Shown piece by piece: positions 19,715 through 28,243 of a DNA stretch of 64,000 bases (the first letter of the stretch is position 1; every line of letters starts with the position of its first letter). This DNA comes from Polyangium sp. 6x1 (lineage in GTDB: Bacteria > Myxococcota_A > Polyangia > Polyangiales > Polyangiaceae), in contig NZ_JARZHH010000052.1 of the NCBI RefSeq assembly GCF_029946515.1, positions 20,782 through 84,781 on the forward strand, written 5' to 3'. The notes under the pieces were generated by a model that saw only the letters and a list, made by a program, of their open reading frames with translations, searched no databases and had not been told where the DNA came from. A program made the position numbers and the translations under genes.

Positions 19715-20044
19715 TCAGGGCTCGACGAAGAATTTCGGCGCCTCGATGCGCTCGCCTTTGCAGCGGGGGCAGCGACTCGGGCGCGCGAGCGAGCGGCGGT
19801 CCTCGAAGACATACCCGCAGCCGAGGCAGGTCGCGGGGCTCACGCCGAGGGCGCTGCCCTGCCTGGCCAGCGAGCGGGCGACGTGTTCGAGGTGAGCGAG
19901 CACGTCCTTTTCGCGCAGCCCGAGCGTGACGGAGAGCGCGCGCGCCGTGGATCGCCCGGATCGTAATGCTTCGAGCAGCGCGTGCCGCGTGGTCTCGGCG
20001 CGCTCCTTGGGTACGGGCGGCTCCTTTCCTTCATGATACGACAA
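19715..20044 (-). CDS. small HTH / zinc-ribbon transcriptional regulator (start uncertain)
   Basis: About 100-109 residues. An N-terminal winged-helix-like segment (TTRHALLEALRSG, then ARALSVTLGLREKDVLAHLEHV) is followed by a rubredoxin-like zinc ribbon with CLGCGYVF and CPRCKGERIEAP (two CxxC pairs). This is the HTH-plus-Zn-ribbon predicted regulator family seen in archaea and some bacteria. The 3' end is certain. The start is not: TTG at 20044 is the nearest usual in-frame start but has no ribosome site. The best ribosome-like sequence (AAAGGAG) sits just before PVPKERAE, where the codon is GTA. An ATG at 20251 would run into the divergent hydrolase gene and is unlikely. Confidence 0.75.
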   Translation of the reverse strand: MSYHEGKEPPVPKERAETTRHALLEALRSGRSTARALSVTLGLREKDVLAHLEHVARSLARQGSALGVSPATCLGCGYVFEDRRSLARPSRCPRCKGERIEAPKFFVEP

Positions 20045-20138
20045 TTCTACAGGAAGAGCGCAAGGAAGGCACGGCCCTCGGCGGCGCGGGCGCCGAGGAA
20101 ATGGCAGGACGCCACGATTTCCTGATAGGGTAGGGCCA

Positions 20139-22121
20139 ATGAAGCGCTCGCTCTCCCTCCTCGTCCGGGCTGCCGTCGTCGCGAGCCTCGGGCTCGGCTC
20201 GGTCGCATGTTCCTCGGGCGCCGAGGAGCCGCTTGTTTGCAAGTCCGTCACGCCGCCCGCGGGCGCGCCGAAGCTGCTCGAGGCCGATTGTGATCCGCTC
20301 GTCCCGACGCAATGCGGCTATCCGTTCCCCTCGAACGTGTGGCTCGAGGACGACGCGAGCAAACCGACGGGGAAACGCGTGGCATTCGGCGCGACGACGC
20401 TCCCGGTCGCGGCGGGGAACGGGCCGGTGGATCCGGCATGGTGGGCGCCGAGCGACGGGTTTTCCCCGGGGCAGCCGGCGCTGACGCACCTGCCCGGCGC
20501 GACGATTACGGGGTTACCGACGCAGGATTCGATCGAGCTTTCGCTCTCGGACACGTCGCCGACCGTGATTCTCGACGCGGAGACGGGCGAGCGGGTGCCG
20601 CATTTCTCGGAGCTCGATCGGAGCCTCGTGGCGGAGGCGGACGAGGAGCGCGCCTTCATGGTGCGGCCGGTCGTGCGCCTCGCGGACGCGCGGCGGTACA
20701 TCGTGGCGATCCGGAACGTGGTGGACGCGAATGGCAAAGCGATCGCGCCGTCGCCCGCGTTTCAGGCGCTGCGGGACGGGACGGCGTCGTGTGAACCATC
20801 GGTCGAGGCGCGGCGCGCGCTTTATGACGATATCTTTGCGCGGCTGGAGAAGGCGGGGATCTCGCGAAAGGATTTGCAGCTCGCGTGGGATTACACGACG
20901 GCGAGCCGTGAGAACAACACGGCCGCGCTCGTGGCGATGCGGGACGACGCGCTGATGAAGGTGGGCGCGGAGGGGCCGGCGTACACGCTGACGAGCACGG
21001 AGGAGTTCACGGAGGCGGAAAACCCGCGGATCTGGAGGCGGCTCGTGGGCCTGATGAAGGTGCCGCTGTATCTGGATGCGCCGGGGCCGGGGTCGTCGCT
21101 CGTGCTGGGGGATGATGGTTTGCCGAAGCAAAACGGATTCGCCGAATACGAGTTCGTGGTGCATGTGCCGCACGCGGCGAAGCAGGGGCAGAAGCTCGCG
21201 CTCGTGCAGAATGGTCACGGGCTGCTCGGCTCGAAGTTCGAGGGGGGCGACGGATACCTCGGGGAGCTCGCGAATCGGCACGGATACGTGGCCTTCTCGG
21301 TGGATCTCGTGGGCATGGCGAGCGAGGACGTCTCGAGCATCACGGACGCGCTCGTGACGGACGCGGGGGCCTTCCGGAAGAGCGTGGACCGGCAGCACCA
21401 GGGCATCTTGAACAGCCTGCTCGCAATGCGAATGATGTCGGGCCGCTTCGTGAACGAAGAGCTCCTGCAGGTGAATGGCGAGAGCGTGATCGACCCTACG
21501 CAGCGATTCTATCGGGGCGATAGCCAGGGCGGGATCTTCGGGACGACGTACATGGCGCTGTCGACGGACGTGACGCGGGGGCTCGTGAGCGTGCCGGGAA
21601 TGCCCTACACGATGCTTTTGGATCGGAGCGTCGATTTCGCGCCGTTTTTCCTGTTCCTGAAGGGCGCCTACGGGACGGGGCGGAACATCCAGCTCGTGGA
21701 GGGGCTGATGCAGATGTTGTGGGATCGAACGGAGCCGGATGGCTATGCGCCGTACATCCGGGAGAACATGCTGCCGGGGACGCCTGCGCATGACCTTTTG
21801 ATTCACGTGGCGATCGGGGACCACCAGGTGTCGCCGCTCGGCGCGCACATCCTGGCGCGGACGGTGGGCGCGAAGAATGTGGCGCCGGTGAACCGAACGA
21901 TCTGGGGCGTGGACGAGGCGCCGGCGCCGCTGTCAGGGGCGGCGATCGTGGAATACGATTTCGGTTTGCCCGAGGCGCCGAAGACGAATACGCCGCCGAA
22001 GGGGGACGAGGACCCGCACGGGAAGGTGAGGGCGCTCGACGCGGCTTATTCGCAGAGCGATGCGTTTTTTCGGACAGGGGTGATCAAGGCGTTCTGCGAG
22101 GGGGCGTGTGATCCGGAGTGA
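20139..22121 (+). CDS. alpha/beta-hydrolase-fold lipoprotein
   Basis: 660 residues with a lipoprotein signal (GLGSVACSS; Cys24). The N-terminal third is beta-rich and resembles Ig-like domains of exported esterases (TGLPTQDSIELSLSDTSPT, RRYIVAIRNVVDANGK). The C-terminal half has a serine-hydrolase layout: QNGHGLLGS as a possible oxyanion turn and GDSQGG with nucleophile Ser462. A late His in HVAIGDHQV is a candidate for the triad, and Asp candidates are nearby. It probably acts at the outer membrane or periplasm as an esterase or lipase-like enzyme of unknown substrate. Its stop touches the stop region of the convergent Cys-rich gene with no space between. Confidence 0.8.
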   Translation: MKRSLSLLVRAAVVASLGLGSVACSSGAEEPLVCKSVTPPAGAPKLLEADCDPLVPTQCGYPFPSNVWLEDDASKPTGKRVAFGATTLPVAAGNGPVDPAWWAPSDGFSPGQPALTHLPGATITGLPTQDSIELSLSDTSPTVILDAETGERVPHFSELDRSLVAEADEERAFMVRPVVRLADARRYIVAIRNVVDANGKAIAPSPAFQALRDGTASCEPSVEARRALYDDIFARLEKAGISRKDLQLAWDYTTASRENNTAALVAMRDDALMKVGAEGPAYTLTSTEEFTEAENPRIWRRLVGLMKVPLYLDAPGPGSSLVLGDDGLPKQNGFAEYEFVVHVPHAAKQGQKLALVQNGHGLLGSKFEGGDGYLGELANRHGYVAFSVDLVGMASEDVSSITDALVTDAGAFRKSVDRQHQGILNSLLAMRMMSGRFVNEELLQVNGESVIDPTQRFYRGDSQGGIFGTTYMALSTDVTRGLVSVPGMPYTMLLDRSVDFAPFFLFLKGAYGTGRNIQLVEGLMQMLWDRTEPDGYAPYIRENMLPGTPAHDLLIHVAIGDHQVSPLGAHILARTVGAKNVAPVNRTIWGVDEAPAPLSGAAIVEYDFGLPEAPKTNTPPKGDEDPHGKVRALDAAYSQSDAFFRTGVIKAFCEGACDPE

Positions 22122-23153
22122 TCAGGGGGCGCAGAGGTCGTTCGAGCACATCTTGTTGTAACACTCGATGTGTTGGACGCAGGGATCGAGCGGGCCTTTC
22201 ACGCAGGTCTTCTGGCCGTCGCCATCGGGATCTGCGCAGTAAAGACTGGCGCATTGTGACGGCCCCGTACATTGCAGGCCGAGGATTCCTTTGCAACCAC
22301 CCGAACCGGTGCACGCAAGATTGTCCTTGAGCAGGCACGACTCCGACGCGCCATAACTGGGATCTTCCCCGTACTTCGGCACGTAATTGCATTGGCCGGT
22401 CGCCCCGGGAAGTGAGCAAGTCTCGCAGGTCCCATCGCACAGACTGTCGCAGCAGACTCCGTCCACACAGAAGCCGGTCTGGCAGTTGATTGTGTCAACG
22501 CATGCTTTCCCTTGCGGACACTTGGGACAAAAACTTCCTCCGCAGTCGACGTCCGTTTCGTCGCCGTTCTTATCGCCGTCGTTGCAGCGAAAGCAGCTCT
22601 TTGAATCGGGATCGCAGAAGCTGCCGCTTGGGCTGCAATCGGCATGCGTCAGGCATTGAACGCAGGTTCCTTCTGCATCGCAGAGCTTGCCACCGTTCAG
22701 CATGCACGACGTGCCCTGCGTCTCGATGATGGAGACCTCTCCGCCCTTCCCATCGCATTGCGTCTGCTTGCAGTCTCCTTCAGGCTGTGGGGTTACCGGT
22801 GTTCCTGCCGCTGCGAGAGTTCGCGTGCATATTCTCGCGGCACACGTCCAGTTCTCGCATGCCGTGGAGGCCCCACAGTCGTCGACGCTGATGCAACCTA
22901 CACACTCGCCGTCGCCGTCGCAGACGCCGAGCGGACACATCGTGTGCCCGTCGGAAGGTCGCAGCGTGCAGACGTTCGCCTCACAGGTCCAGAAGGAGCA
23001 GAGCGGTGCTTCCCCACAGTCGGAAGGCACGACGCAGGACCGGCAATTCGACTCTTCGCAGACCTTCTCGTAGTCGTCGAGGCCGAGGGCGAGGCCACAT
23101 CCGACGATCGTGCCGGCGAGGAGAAGTGCCAGCGGGATCCGGATGGCGCGCAT
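22122..23153 (-). CDS. Cys-rich lipoprotein (paralogue 2 of a tandem pair)
   Basis: 343 residues. Signal peptide and lipobox end in TIVGCG (Cys19). The mature part has roughly 40 Cys residues in irregular short loops (CVVPSDCGEAPLCSFWTCEANVC, split over several repeats of about 40 residues). A segment DGDKNGDETDVDCGG then CPKCPQGKACV is shared with the upstream paralogue, as are EDPSYG and the C-terminal DPDGDGQKTCVKGP block. These resemble myxobacterial tryptophan-free 'Dickkopf-like' Cys-rich surface proteins. Function is unknown; disulfide-bonded and surface-exposed is likely. It lies 32 bases after the paralogue and is probably third in one operon. Confidence 0.8.
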   Translation of the reverse strand: MRAIRIPLALLLAGTIVGCGLALGLDDYEKVCEESNCRSCVVPSDCGEAPLCSFWTCEANVCTLRPSDGHTMCPLGVCDGDGECVGCISVDDCGASTACENWTCAARICTRTLAAAGTPVTPQPEGDCKQTQCDGKGGEVSIIETQGTSCMLNGGKLCDAEGTCVQCLTHADCSPSGSFCDPDSKSCFRCNDGDKNGDETDVDCGGSFCPKCPQGKACVDTINCQTGFCVDGVCCDSLCDGTCETCSLPGATGQCNYVPKYGEDPSYGASESCLLKDNLACTGSGGCKGILGLQCTGPSQCASLYCADPDGDGQKTCVKGPLDPCVQHIECYNKMCSNDLCAP

Positions 23154-23185
23154 CGAGTCACCCTTCAGGGTAGGGGGTCACGCCC

Positions 23186-24322
23186 TCAAGGGCCACACAC
23201 GCCGTTCGTGCACGTGTTGTTGAAGCATTCAACGGGCTGATTGCACGGGTCCCCGGGCCCCTTGACGCAGGTCTTTTGGCCGTTATTGTCCGGATCAGCG
23301 CATCGGAGGCTAGCGCAATCCCCATTGCCGGTGCAGTTGGTATTGAGCGCCTGCAAACAGCTAGCCCCAGCGCTGCAAGCGAGGCCATCGGCGTTCAAGC
23401 AGGACATCCCGTTCCCATAGGAGGGATCCTCGCCATACTTCTCGATGGGATTGCACTCGCCGACGAAGCCTGGCAGATCACACGCGAGGCAGGGACCACT
23501 GCAAGAGGAACTGCAGCATACCCCGTCGGCGCAATTGGCCGTCGTGCAATCCCCTACCGCGTTGCACGACTTGCCTTGCGTGCACTTGGGGCACCTGTCG
23601 CCGCCGCAATCAACATCGCTCTCGTCGCCGCTCTGGATGCCGTCTGTGCAGCTGAAGCACGTATTGGACTTCGTGTCGCAAAAAATTCCGCCCTGTCCAC
23701 AATCCGCATCCGTATTACACTCGACGCAATTCCCTTCCCCGTCGCAGCTCTTCCCATTCCCCACGCTGCAAGGCGTCCCCTGCGCCGCGGGCGTGCTCAT
23801 CGGGGTCCCGCCCACGCACGACGAGAGCTGGCACGCCGTCGACGGCACGTCGCTGTCGTCGTTCGCCGTCGTCTCGTCGCCGTTGCCGTCGCACTGGATC
23901 TGCTTGCAATCCCCAGGCACCTGCGCAGGCACCGGCGTGCCCGAGGGCGCGAAGGTCAGGTTGCAGACGCCGCTGTTGCACGCGTACGGAGCGCAGTCCG
24001 TCGATTCGCCGCATTGCTCCGGACTCGTGCATCCGGTGCATTGGCCGTTCGCGTTGCACTTCAGCGCGTTGTTCGTGCCGCAGGGCAAGCCGGCCACCTT
24101 CACGTGCGCGTTCGGTTGGCCCTCGCAGCCCTCCACCGTGCACGGGTCGCCGTCGTCCGCCGCCAGCTTGCACTCGCCCTTCAGCGCCGTGCTCTCGCCG
24201 TTGCGATCGATGTCCTCCGCCTCGTTCGAGCAGCCAGGGCCCTGCATCAGGCCGAGCACCGCCACCGGCAAGAGCAAGAGCCACGTCGCGCGATTCGTTC
24301 GCCGCATGTTCCGGTTCTCCAT
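23186..24322 (-). CDS. Cys-rich exported protein (paralogue 1 of a tandem pair)
   Basis: 378 residues, a near-homologue of the following gene over most of its length. The N-terminus has a hydrophobic helix and GPGCSNEAED; a lipoprotein anchor at Cys31 is possible but Gly at -3 is unusual. Cys-rich repeats follow, with the same DGIQSGDESDVDCGG / CPKCTQGKSC block and KYGEDPSYGNG as its partner. A second Met five residues in (MRRTNRA) is an alternative start. The PEGA gene ends four bases upstream, so PEGA, this gene and its paralogue look like one transcript. A recent tandem duplication within an operon is the simplest reading. Confidence 0.8.
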   Translation of the reverse strand: MENRNMRRTNRATWLLLLPVAVLGLMQGPGCSNEAEDIDRNGESTALKGECKLAADDGDPCTVEGCEGQPNAHVKVAGLPCGTNNALKCNANGQCTGCTSPEQCGESTDCAPYACNSGVCNLTFAPSGTPVPAQVPGDCKQIQCDGNGDETTANDDSDVPSTACQLSSCVGGTPMSTPAAQGTPCSVGNGKSCDGEGNCVECNTDADCGQGGIFCDTKSNTCFSCTDGIQSGDESDVDCGGDRCPKCTQGKSCNAVGDCTTANCADGVCCSSSCSGPCLACDLPGFVGECNPIEKYGEDPSYGNGMSCLNADGLACSAGASCLQALNTNCTGNGDCASLRCADPDNNGQKTCVKGPGDPCNQPVECFNNTCTNGVCGP

Positions 24323-24326
24323 GGCC

Positions 24327-25466
24327 TCAGAACGAGCCGACCACCATGCCGCCCGTCTGGCCTGCGCCGAGGACCGGGACGACGTTCACACCCATCAGCT
24401 TCCGGCCGAACGGCGTGCGCGGCAGCAAGAACAATCCCACCGTGCCGATCGCCGCCACGCCGCCAATCACGTACCCGGCCAGCGCGCCGTTCGCATACGC
24501 GTCCTGCGACGACAGCGTGTCCTTGAGCTTCGCGCACCCCGCCGCGTTCGGCGCGAACCCGCCCGCGCCGCACAAGCCCGAGGTCGTCGGCGTCGTCTGC
24601 CGCAGGAGCGTGAGCTGCTGATCCGCCTCGTCGCTCTTGCCGTTCGCCATCATCGTCAGGCCCACGCCGAGCCCGAGCCCGATCACCGTGAGCCCCGCGC
24701 CGCCGATCATCCCGTACGTGCGCCACTTCGGCGAAGGCAGCGGCGGCGGCTTCGGCTCCTCTTTCTTTTTCGGTTCCGGCTCCGCCTTCTCCGGCTCCGA
24801 CGGCATCGGCGCCAGCGCGAACTCCATCTCGCTCTCGGTCGCAGGCGCCACCGCGAGCAGCTCCTTGCCCGGATCGAAGCCGAACTTCTTCACCTCGATC
24901 TCGTGGCTGCCCGGCTCGACGAAGACCGGCGCCGCGAGCGGCGATCGCCCCACCGCGCGGCCGTCGACGAGCACGTCCGCGCCCTCGACGTTCGCCTTGA
25001 TGATCAAGGTCCCGAGCTTGAGCTTCGCCTCGTCGAGCAGCTTCTGCGCCGCCTGCTTCTCGATCGCCGTCGCCGACTTCGCCTCGCGCACGTAGAGCTC
25101 GAGGTGCTCGGCCGCGTCGCGCGGCTTGCCCGTCTGCAGCTCCGACTGGCCGAGGACCAGGCCGTAGGCGGGATCGGGCTTCAGCTTGAACGCGGCGAGC
25201 GCCGCGTCCCGCGCCTTGTCCCACAGGAAGTTCTTGTGCGCCTTCTTCGCTTCCTCGAACAGGCGCACCGATTCCTTGTCGGCGTCCGCTGGCGACGGAG
25301 CCGGGGTCGGCGTTGCGGCCGGCGCCGGAGTCGCGGGCGCCGCGGCGCCTTTGTCCGGCGTCGCCGGCTTGCCCGGAGCGCCCTGCGCCCACACGGCCGG
25401 CGTGCTGGTCCAAACGCCCGTCATGAGCAGGCCTGCTGCCCACCATCGCCCTCGTCGCATCGTCAT
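24327..25466 (-). CDS. PEGA-domain protein with TPR-like region and transmembrane helices
   Basis: 379 residues from ATG 25466 (MTMRRG), with AAGGAG about 11 bases upstream; the longer frame upstream is Arg/Pro-rich noise. A signal peptide ends at AVWAQ. An Ala/Pro spacer leads to a TPR-like helical region (ESVRLFEEAKKAHKNFLWDK, GLVLGQSELQTGK). A PEGA domain follows around residues 145-215 (GTLIIKANVEGADVLVDGRAVG, then PVFVEPGSHEIEVKKFGF). A Pro/Lys/Glu linker precedes two hydrophobic helices (MIGGAGLTVIGLGLGVGLTMM and GYVIGGVAAIGTVGLFLL). PEGA proteins are surface-associated and common in myxobacteria. It is first in an operon with the two Cys-rich genes. Confidence 0.85.
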   Translation of the reverse strand: MTMRRGRWWAAGLLMTGVWTSTPAVWAQGAPGKPATPDKGAAAPATPAPAATPTPAPSPADADKESVRLFEEAKKAHKNFLWDKARDAALAAFKLKPDPAYGLVLGQSELQTGKPRDAAEHLELYVREAKSATAIEKQAAQKLLDEAKLKLGTLIIKANVEGADVLVDGRAVGRSPLAAPVFVEPGSHEIEVKKFGFDPGKELLAVAPATESEMEFALAPMPSEPEKAEPEPKKKEEPKPPPLPSPKWRTYGMIGGAGLTVIGLGLGVGLTMMANGKSDEADQQLTLLRQTTPTTSGLCGAGGFAPNAAGCAKLKDTLSSQDAYANGALAGYVIGGVAAIGTVGLFLLPRTPFGRKLMGVNVVPVLGAGQTGGMVVGSF

Positions 25467-25759
25467 CGACCCTGCGCTCCTTGCTTCGCGCGCATTGGAC
25501 CAAACAAGAGGCCTCTCCCTCAAGCGTAAAGTTTCGATCCGGTCGCGTCCCCGCGAAGCCGGCAGGGCAGGGCCCACGCCCCCCGCGGAGGTCCAAGGAG
25601 GGGCGCCCCGAAAAGTCGAGATACTCGGGAGCCGGGCCGACATCGTTTGTCCACCAATGAAAAATGGTGCCCGGGCCTCGCGTGCGGCGCCGGGCTTCGT
25701 TCTTCCGCCGATCGGACGGGAAACTAGCTCCCTCGGCGGGACCATGTTCCAATCGCCGG

Positions 25760-26329
25760 ATGCGCCGCTCGCTCCCGCTCGCGCTCGCCGGCCTTTTGAT
25801 CGGCTCGTTCGCCTCGGCCGAGGAGTCGCCCCCGAAGGCACCGCCGCCCGCAGGCGCGTCCGTGCCCGCCGCGCCCAAGGCGCCCGCGAAGAAGATCCGG
25901 AAGGCGAAGAAGGCGAGGAAGCGTGATCCAAAGGCGCCCGTCGCGAACTCGCCGGGCTTTCAGATCCTCGCGGGCGGCGTGAGCCGCGTGTGGGTCGAGA
26001 TCAGCCAGAAGGTGGACATCACCGAGCACAAGGCCGAAGGGCGGATCGCGTACCGCATGAAGGGCGTCTCGGTGCCCACGCGGACGAACCGCTTGCCGCT
26101 GGAGACGATGTTCTTCCAGACGCCCGTCGGTCGCGTGCTGCTCGCCGAGCTCGATGACGGCGACGTGGACCTCGTGATCGAGCTGAAGCAGCCGAGCACG
26201 CCGAGCTACAAGCTCGTCGAGACGGAGGGCGGCGTGACGCTGCAGGTCGATTTCCCCGCGCCCGCCGCGGGCAGCCAGCCGAAGCCGGCCGCGCCCAAGC
26301 AAGCTCGGGCCGAAGGGGCGATGCGCTGA
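25760..26329 (+). CDS. AMIN-like domain exported protein
   Basis: 189 residues from the ATG at 25760 with a signal peptide (RRSLPLALAGLLIGSFASA). A very basic Pro/Ala/Lys linker (APAKKIRKAKKARKR) leads to a beta-rich domain at about residues 70-165 (GGVSRVWVEISQKVDITEH, YRMKGV, NRLPLETMFF). This fits the AMIN domain, which in other proteins targets envelope assemblies and peptidoglycan. The next gene starts inside the last codons of this one and encodes an LptD-like protein, suggesting an outer-membrane assembly role. Longer upstream starts lack a signal peptide and were not used. Confidence 0.7.
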   Translation: MRRSLPLALAGLLIGSFASAEESPPKAPPPAGASVPAAPKAPAKKIRKAKKARKRDPKAPVANSPGFQILAGGVSRVWVEISQKVDITEHKAEGRIAYRMKGVSVPTRTNRLPLETMFFQTPVGRVLLAELDDGDVDLVIELKQPSTPSYKLVETEGGVTLQVDFPAPAAGSQPKPAAPKQARAEGAMR

Positions 26330-28215
26330 ACCGACGGTCCGTCGCAGCGGCGATCGGATGCGCCGCGTGGTTCTCGGGAGCGCCGGCGCGCGGGCAAGAC
26401 AAACCCGGCGTGCAGGGCGAGGTCCAGTTCCGCGCCGACGAGGCGCGCGCGGATCCCGAGCGCGGCGAGGTCGAGCTCGAAGGCGGCGTCGTCGTGACGT
26501 ACGACCGCTACCGGCTCACGGGGAGCAAGCTCGCGATCAAGCTCGGCCCGAACGCGGTCGAGATGCGCGGGACGGCGAAGCTCACGCATTGCCCTTGCAA
26601 AGATCCGCCCGTCTCGCTGGAGGTCTCGGGCGCGCGCGCGACGGGGCAGGGGGAGATCGAGCTCCGATGGCCGCGACTCTACTTCGGGGCCCTGCCGATT
26701 TTCATCTTCCCGTGGCTCCTCGTTCGGCCGCCGGATCGCGTGGGGCTCTTGCCGCCGCGGTTCGCGATGCGCGGCGACGACGGCGCGCTGATCGGCGCGG
26801 GCGCGCGGTTTCCCTGGCGAGGCGCAGACGGGCGGCTGCGCGCCGTCGAGCTCTACGCGTCGGGGTACGTGCAGGGGGGCGTGGAGCTCGGCGCGCGGAT
26901 CGAGGGGCCCACGATGACGGGGAAGTTCACGTGGGATCGGCTGCGGCAAGATCGGTTCGTCGCGGACGCGCACGGGTTCGTCCGGACGGACGCGCGGCCG
27001 GACGTGCGGATCGCCTGGGATCTCGACGCGATCCGGGGCGCGCGTGGGCTCGTGGCGACGCCCTCGCTCACCGCGGCGGCGCAGCCGTTCGACGTGGGCG
27101 CGGCCGAGGTCGTGATGGAGGTCGCGCCGGGGCGCGGCGTGGGCGCGATCCTCGGGACCGGGCTCACGGCGCGGGCGCGGCGCGGGGAGGGGCCGATCGT
27201 TTGGGGTCCAACGGCATTCGCCGGGGCCTCGGGCGCGGTGGGGCGGCGTGGGAGCTGGGAGGCGAACGCGGCGCTGGCGATGCTTTCAGGGCAAACGAAT
27301 ACGCCGTACGGGCGCGCCGAGGCGGGAATCGAGGTCACGCCGCGGCTCGGGCCGCTCTTCACGCGGGCGCGGCTCGGCACGCGGGCGCGGTTCGCAGGGC
27401 CCGAGGGCGCGAGGGCGGCCTGGGACGCAGCGGCCGAGGCGCGAGCGGAGGCGTTCGTCACCCTGGAACAATCGTTCGGCGGGGCCAAGGACGCCTTTCC
27501 GCTCGTGCACCGCATCTCGCCGCGGATCGAAGCGCGCGGCGTGATCGCGCAGGGCGCGGGGTCGTTTTTCCAGGCGATCCGGCCGGATCTCGGGCCGGCG
27601 CTCGGCCTCGCGGCGGTCGGCGCGTCGAGCTCGCTCGGGCAGGCGTTCGGCAGCTCGCTCGAAGCCGAGGTCAAGGCCGGGCTCGTCGTGACGAACACCG
27701 GGACGAGCGCGGTCGGCTGGGCGAGCGCGGAGGGCACGCACGGGAACGTGACCGCGCGTGTCGAGGCGATCGCGAGCAAGGGGAGCGTGGAGCTCCCGGA
27801 GAACGAGGGTGACGGAATTTCAGCGCTCGCCGAGCTGCGCGTGGGCATGGAGGACGGGACCACGTTCCTGCTCGACATCTACGGGCGCGCGGCGGGGACG
27901 GGCGGGCTCGCGCGTCCGCTCGGCGGAAAGCTCTTGCTCGGCGATACGATCGGGCTCGTGGCGGAGCGCGGGCTCCTCCTGGGCCTCGGCGGTTCGAGGC
28001 CGCTCTTCGGCGGCCTGACGGGGAACATCCGCGCCGACGCGGATCTGTGGACGAGGGCCCTCGTGGGCTTCGGCGGCGCGGTTTCGTATCGGCATCCGGA
28101 CGGGTGCGTGGCGTTCGAGGTCGGCGGGAGCCGCCGCGCCGGGCGGCCCGGCACGGACATCTGGGCCTCGGTCGACCTCGTCCCCCCGTTACCTGGTCGA
28201 CCTGCGCCGCGCTGA
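26326..28215 (+). CDS. LptD-like outer-membrane protein, probable CTG start
   Basis: 629 residues if it starts at CTG 26326, whose TG is shared with the TGA of the previous gene (CTGA). No ATG, GTG or TTG lies between that point and a GTG at 26410, which would remove the signal peptide. The upstream reading gives NRRSVAAAIGCAAWFSGAPARGQ, a good signal sequence, with AAGGGG eight bases before CTG. The N-terminal domain resembles the OstA/LptA fold (VQFRADEARADPERGEVELEGG, DRYRLTGSKLAIKLG). The remainder is long and beta-rich, with PPRFAMRGDDGALIGAGARFPW as in LptD barrels. It probably takes part in LPS or other outer-membrane assembly. LptD-like is inferred from the fold pattern. Confidence 0.72.
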   Translation: MNRRSVAAAIGCAAWFSGAPARGQDKPGVQGEVQFRADEARADPERGEVELEGGVVVTYDRYRLTGSKLAIKLGPNAVEMRGTAKLTHCPCKDPPVSLEVSGARATGQGEIELRWPRLYFGALPIFIFPWLLVRPPDRVGLLPPRFAMRGDDGALIGAGARFPWRGADGRLRAVELYASGYVQGGVELGARIEGPTMTGKFTWDRLRQDRFVADAHGFVRTDARPDVRIAWDLDAIRGARGLVATPSLTAAAQPFDVGAAEVVMEVAPGRGVGAILGTGLTARARRGEGPIVWGPTAFAGASGAVGRRGSWEANAALAMLSGQTNTPYGRAEAGIEVTPRLGPLFTRARLGTRARFAGPEGARAAWDAAAEARAEAFVTLEQSFGGAKDAFPLVHRISPRIEARGVIAQGAGSFFQAIRPDLGPALGLAAVGASSSLGQAFGSSLEAEVKAGLVVTNTGTSAVGWASAEGTHGNVTARVEAIASKGSVELPENEGDGISALAELRVGMEDGTTFLLDIYGRAAGTGGLARPLGGKLLLGDTIGLVAERGLLLGLGGSRPLFGGLTGNIRADADLWTRALVGFGGAVSYRHPDGCVAFEVGGSRRAGRPGTDIWASVDLVPPLPGRPAPR

Positions 28216-28243
28216 CTTGCACGCGGCGGATTCGGTTGCGACC

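Noticed and set aside
16381..19812. 1143-residue minus-strand frame covering the propeller/BRCT gene
   Set aside because: Only its last 272 residues, starting after 17199, have a signal peptide and normal composition. The rest is antisense noise to the plus-strand gene.
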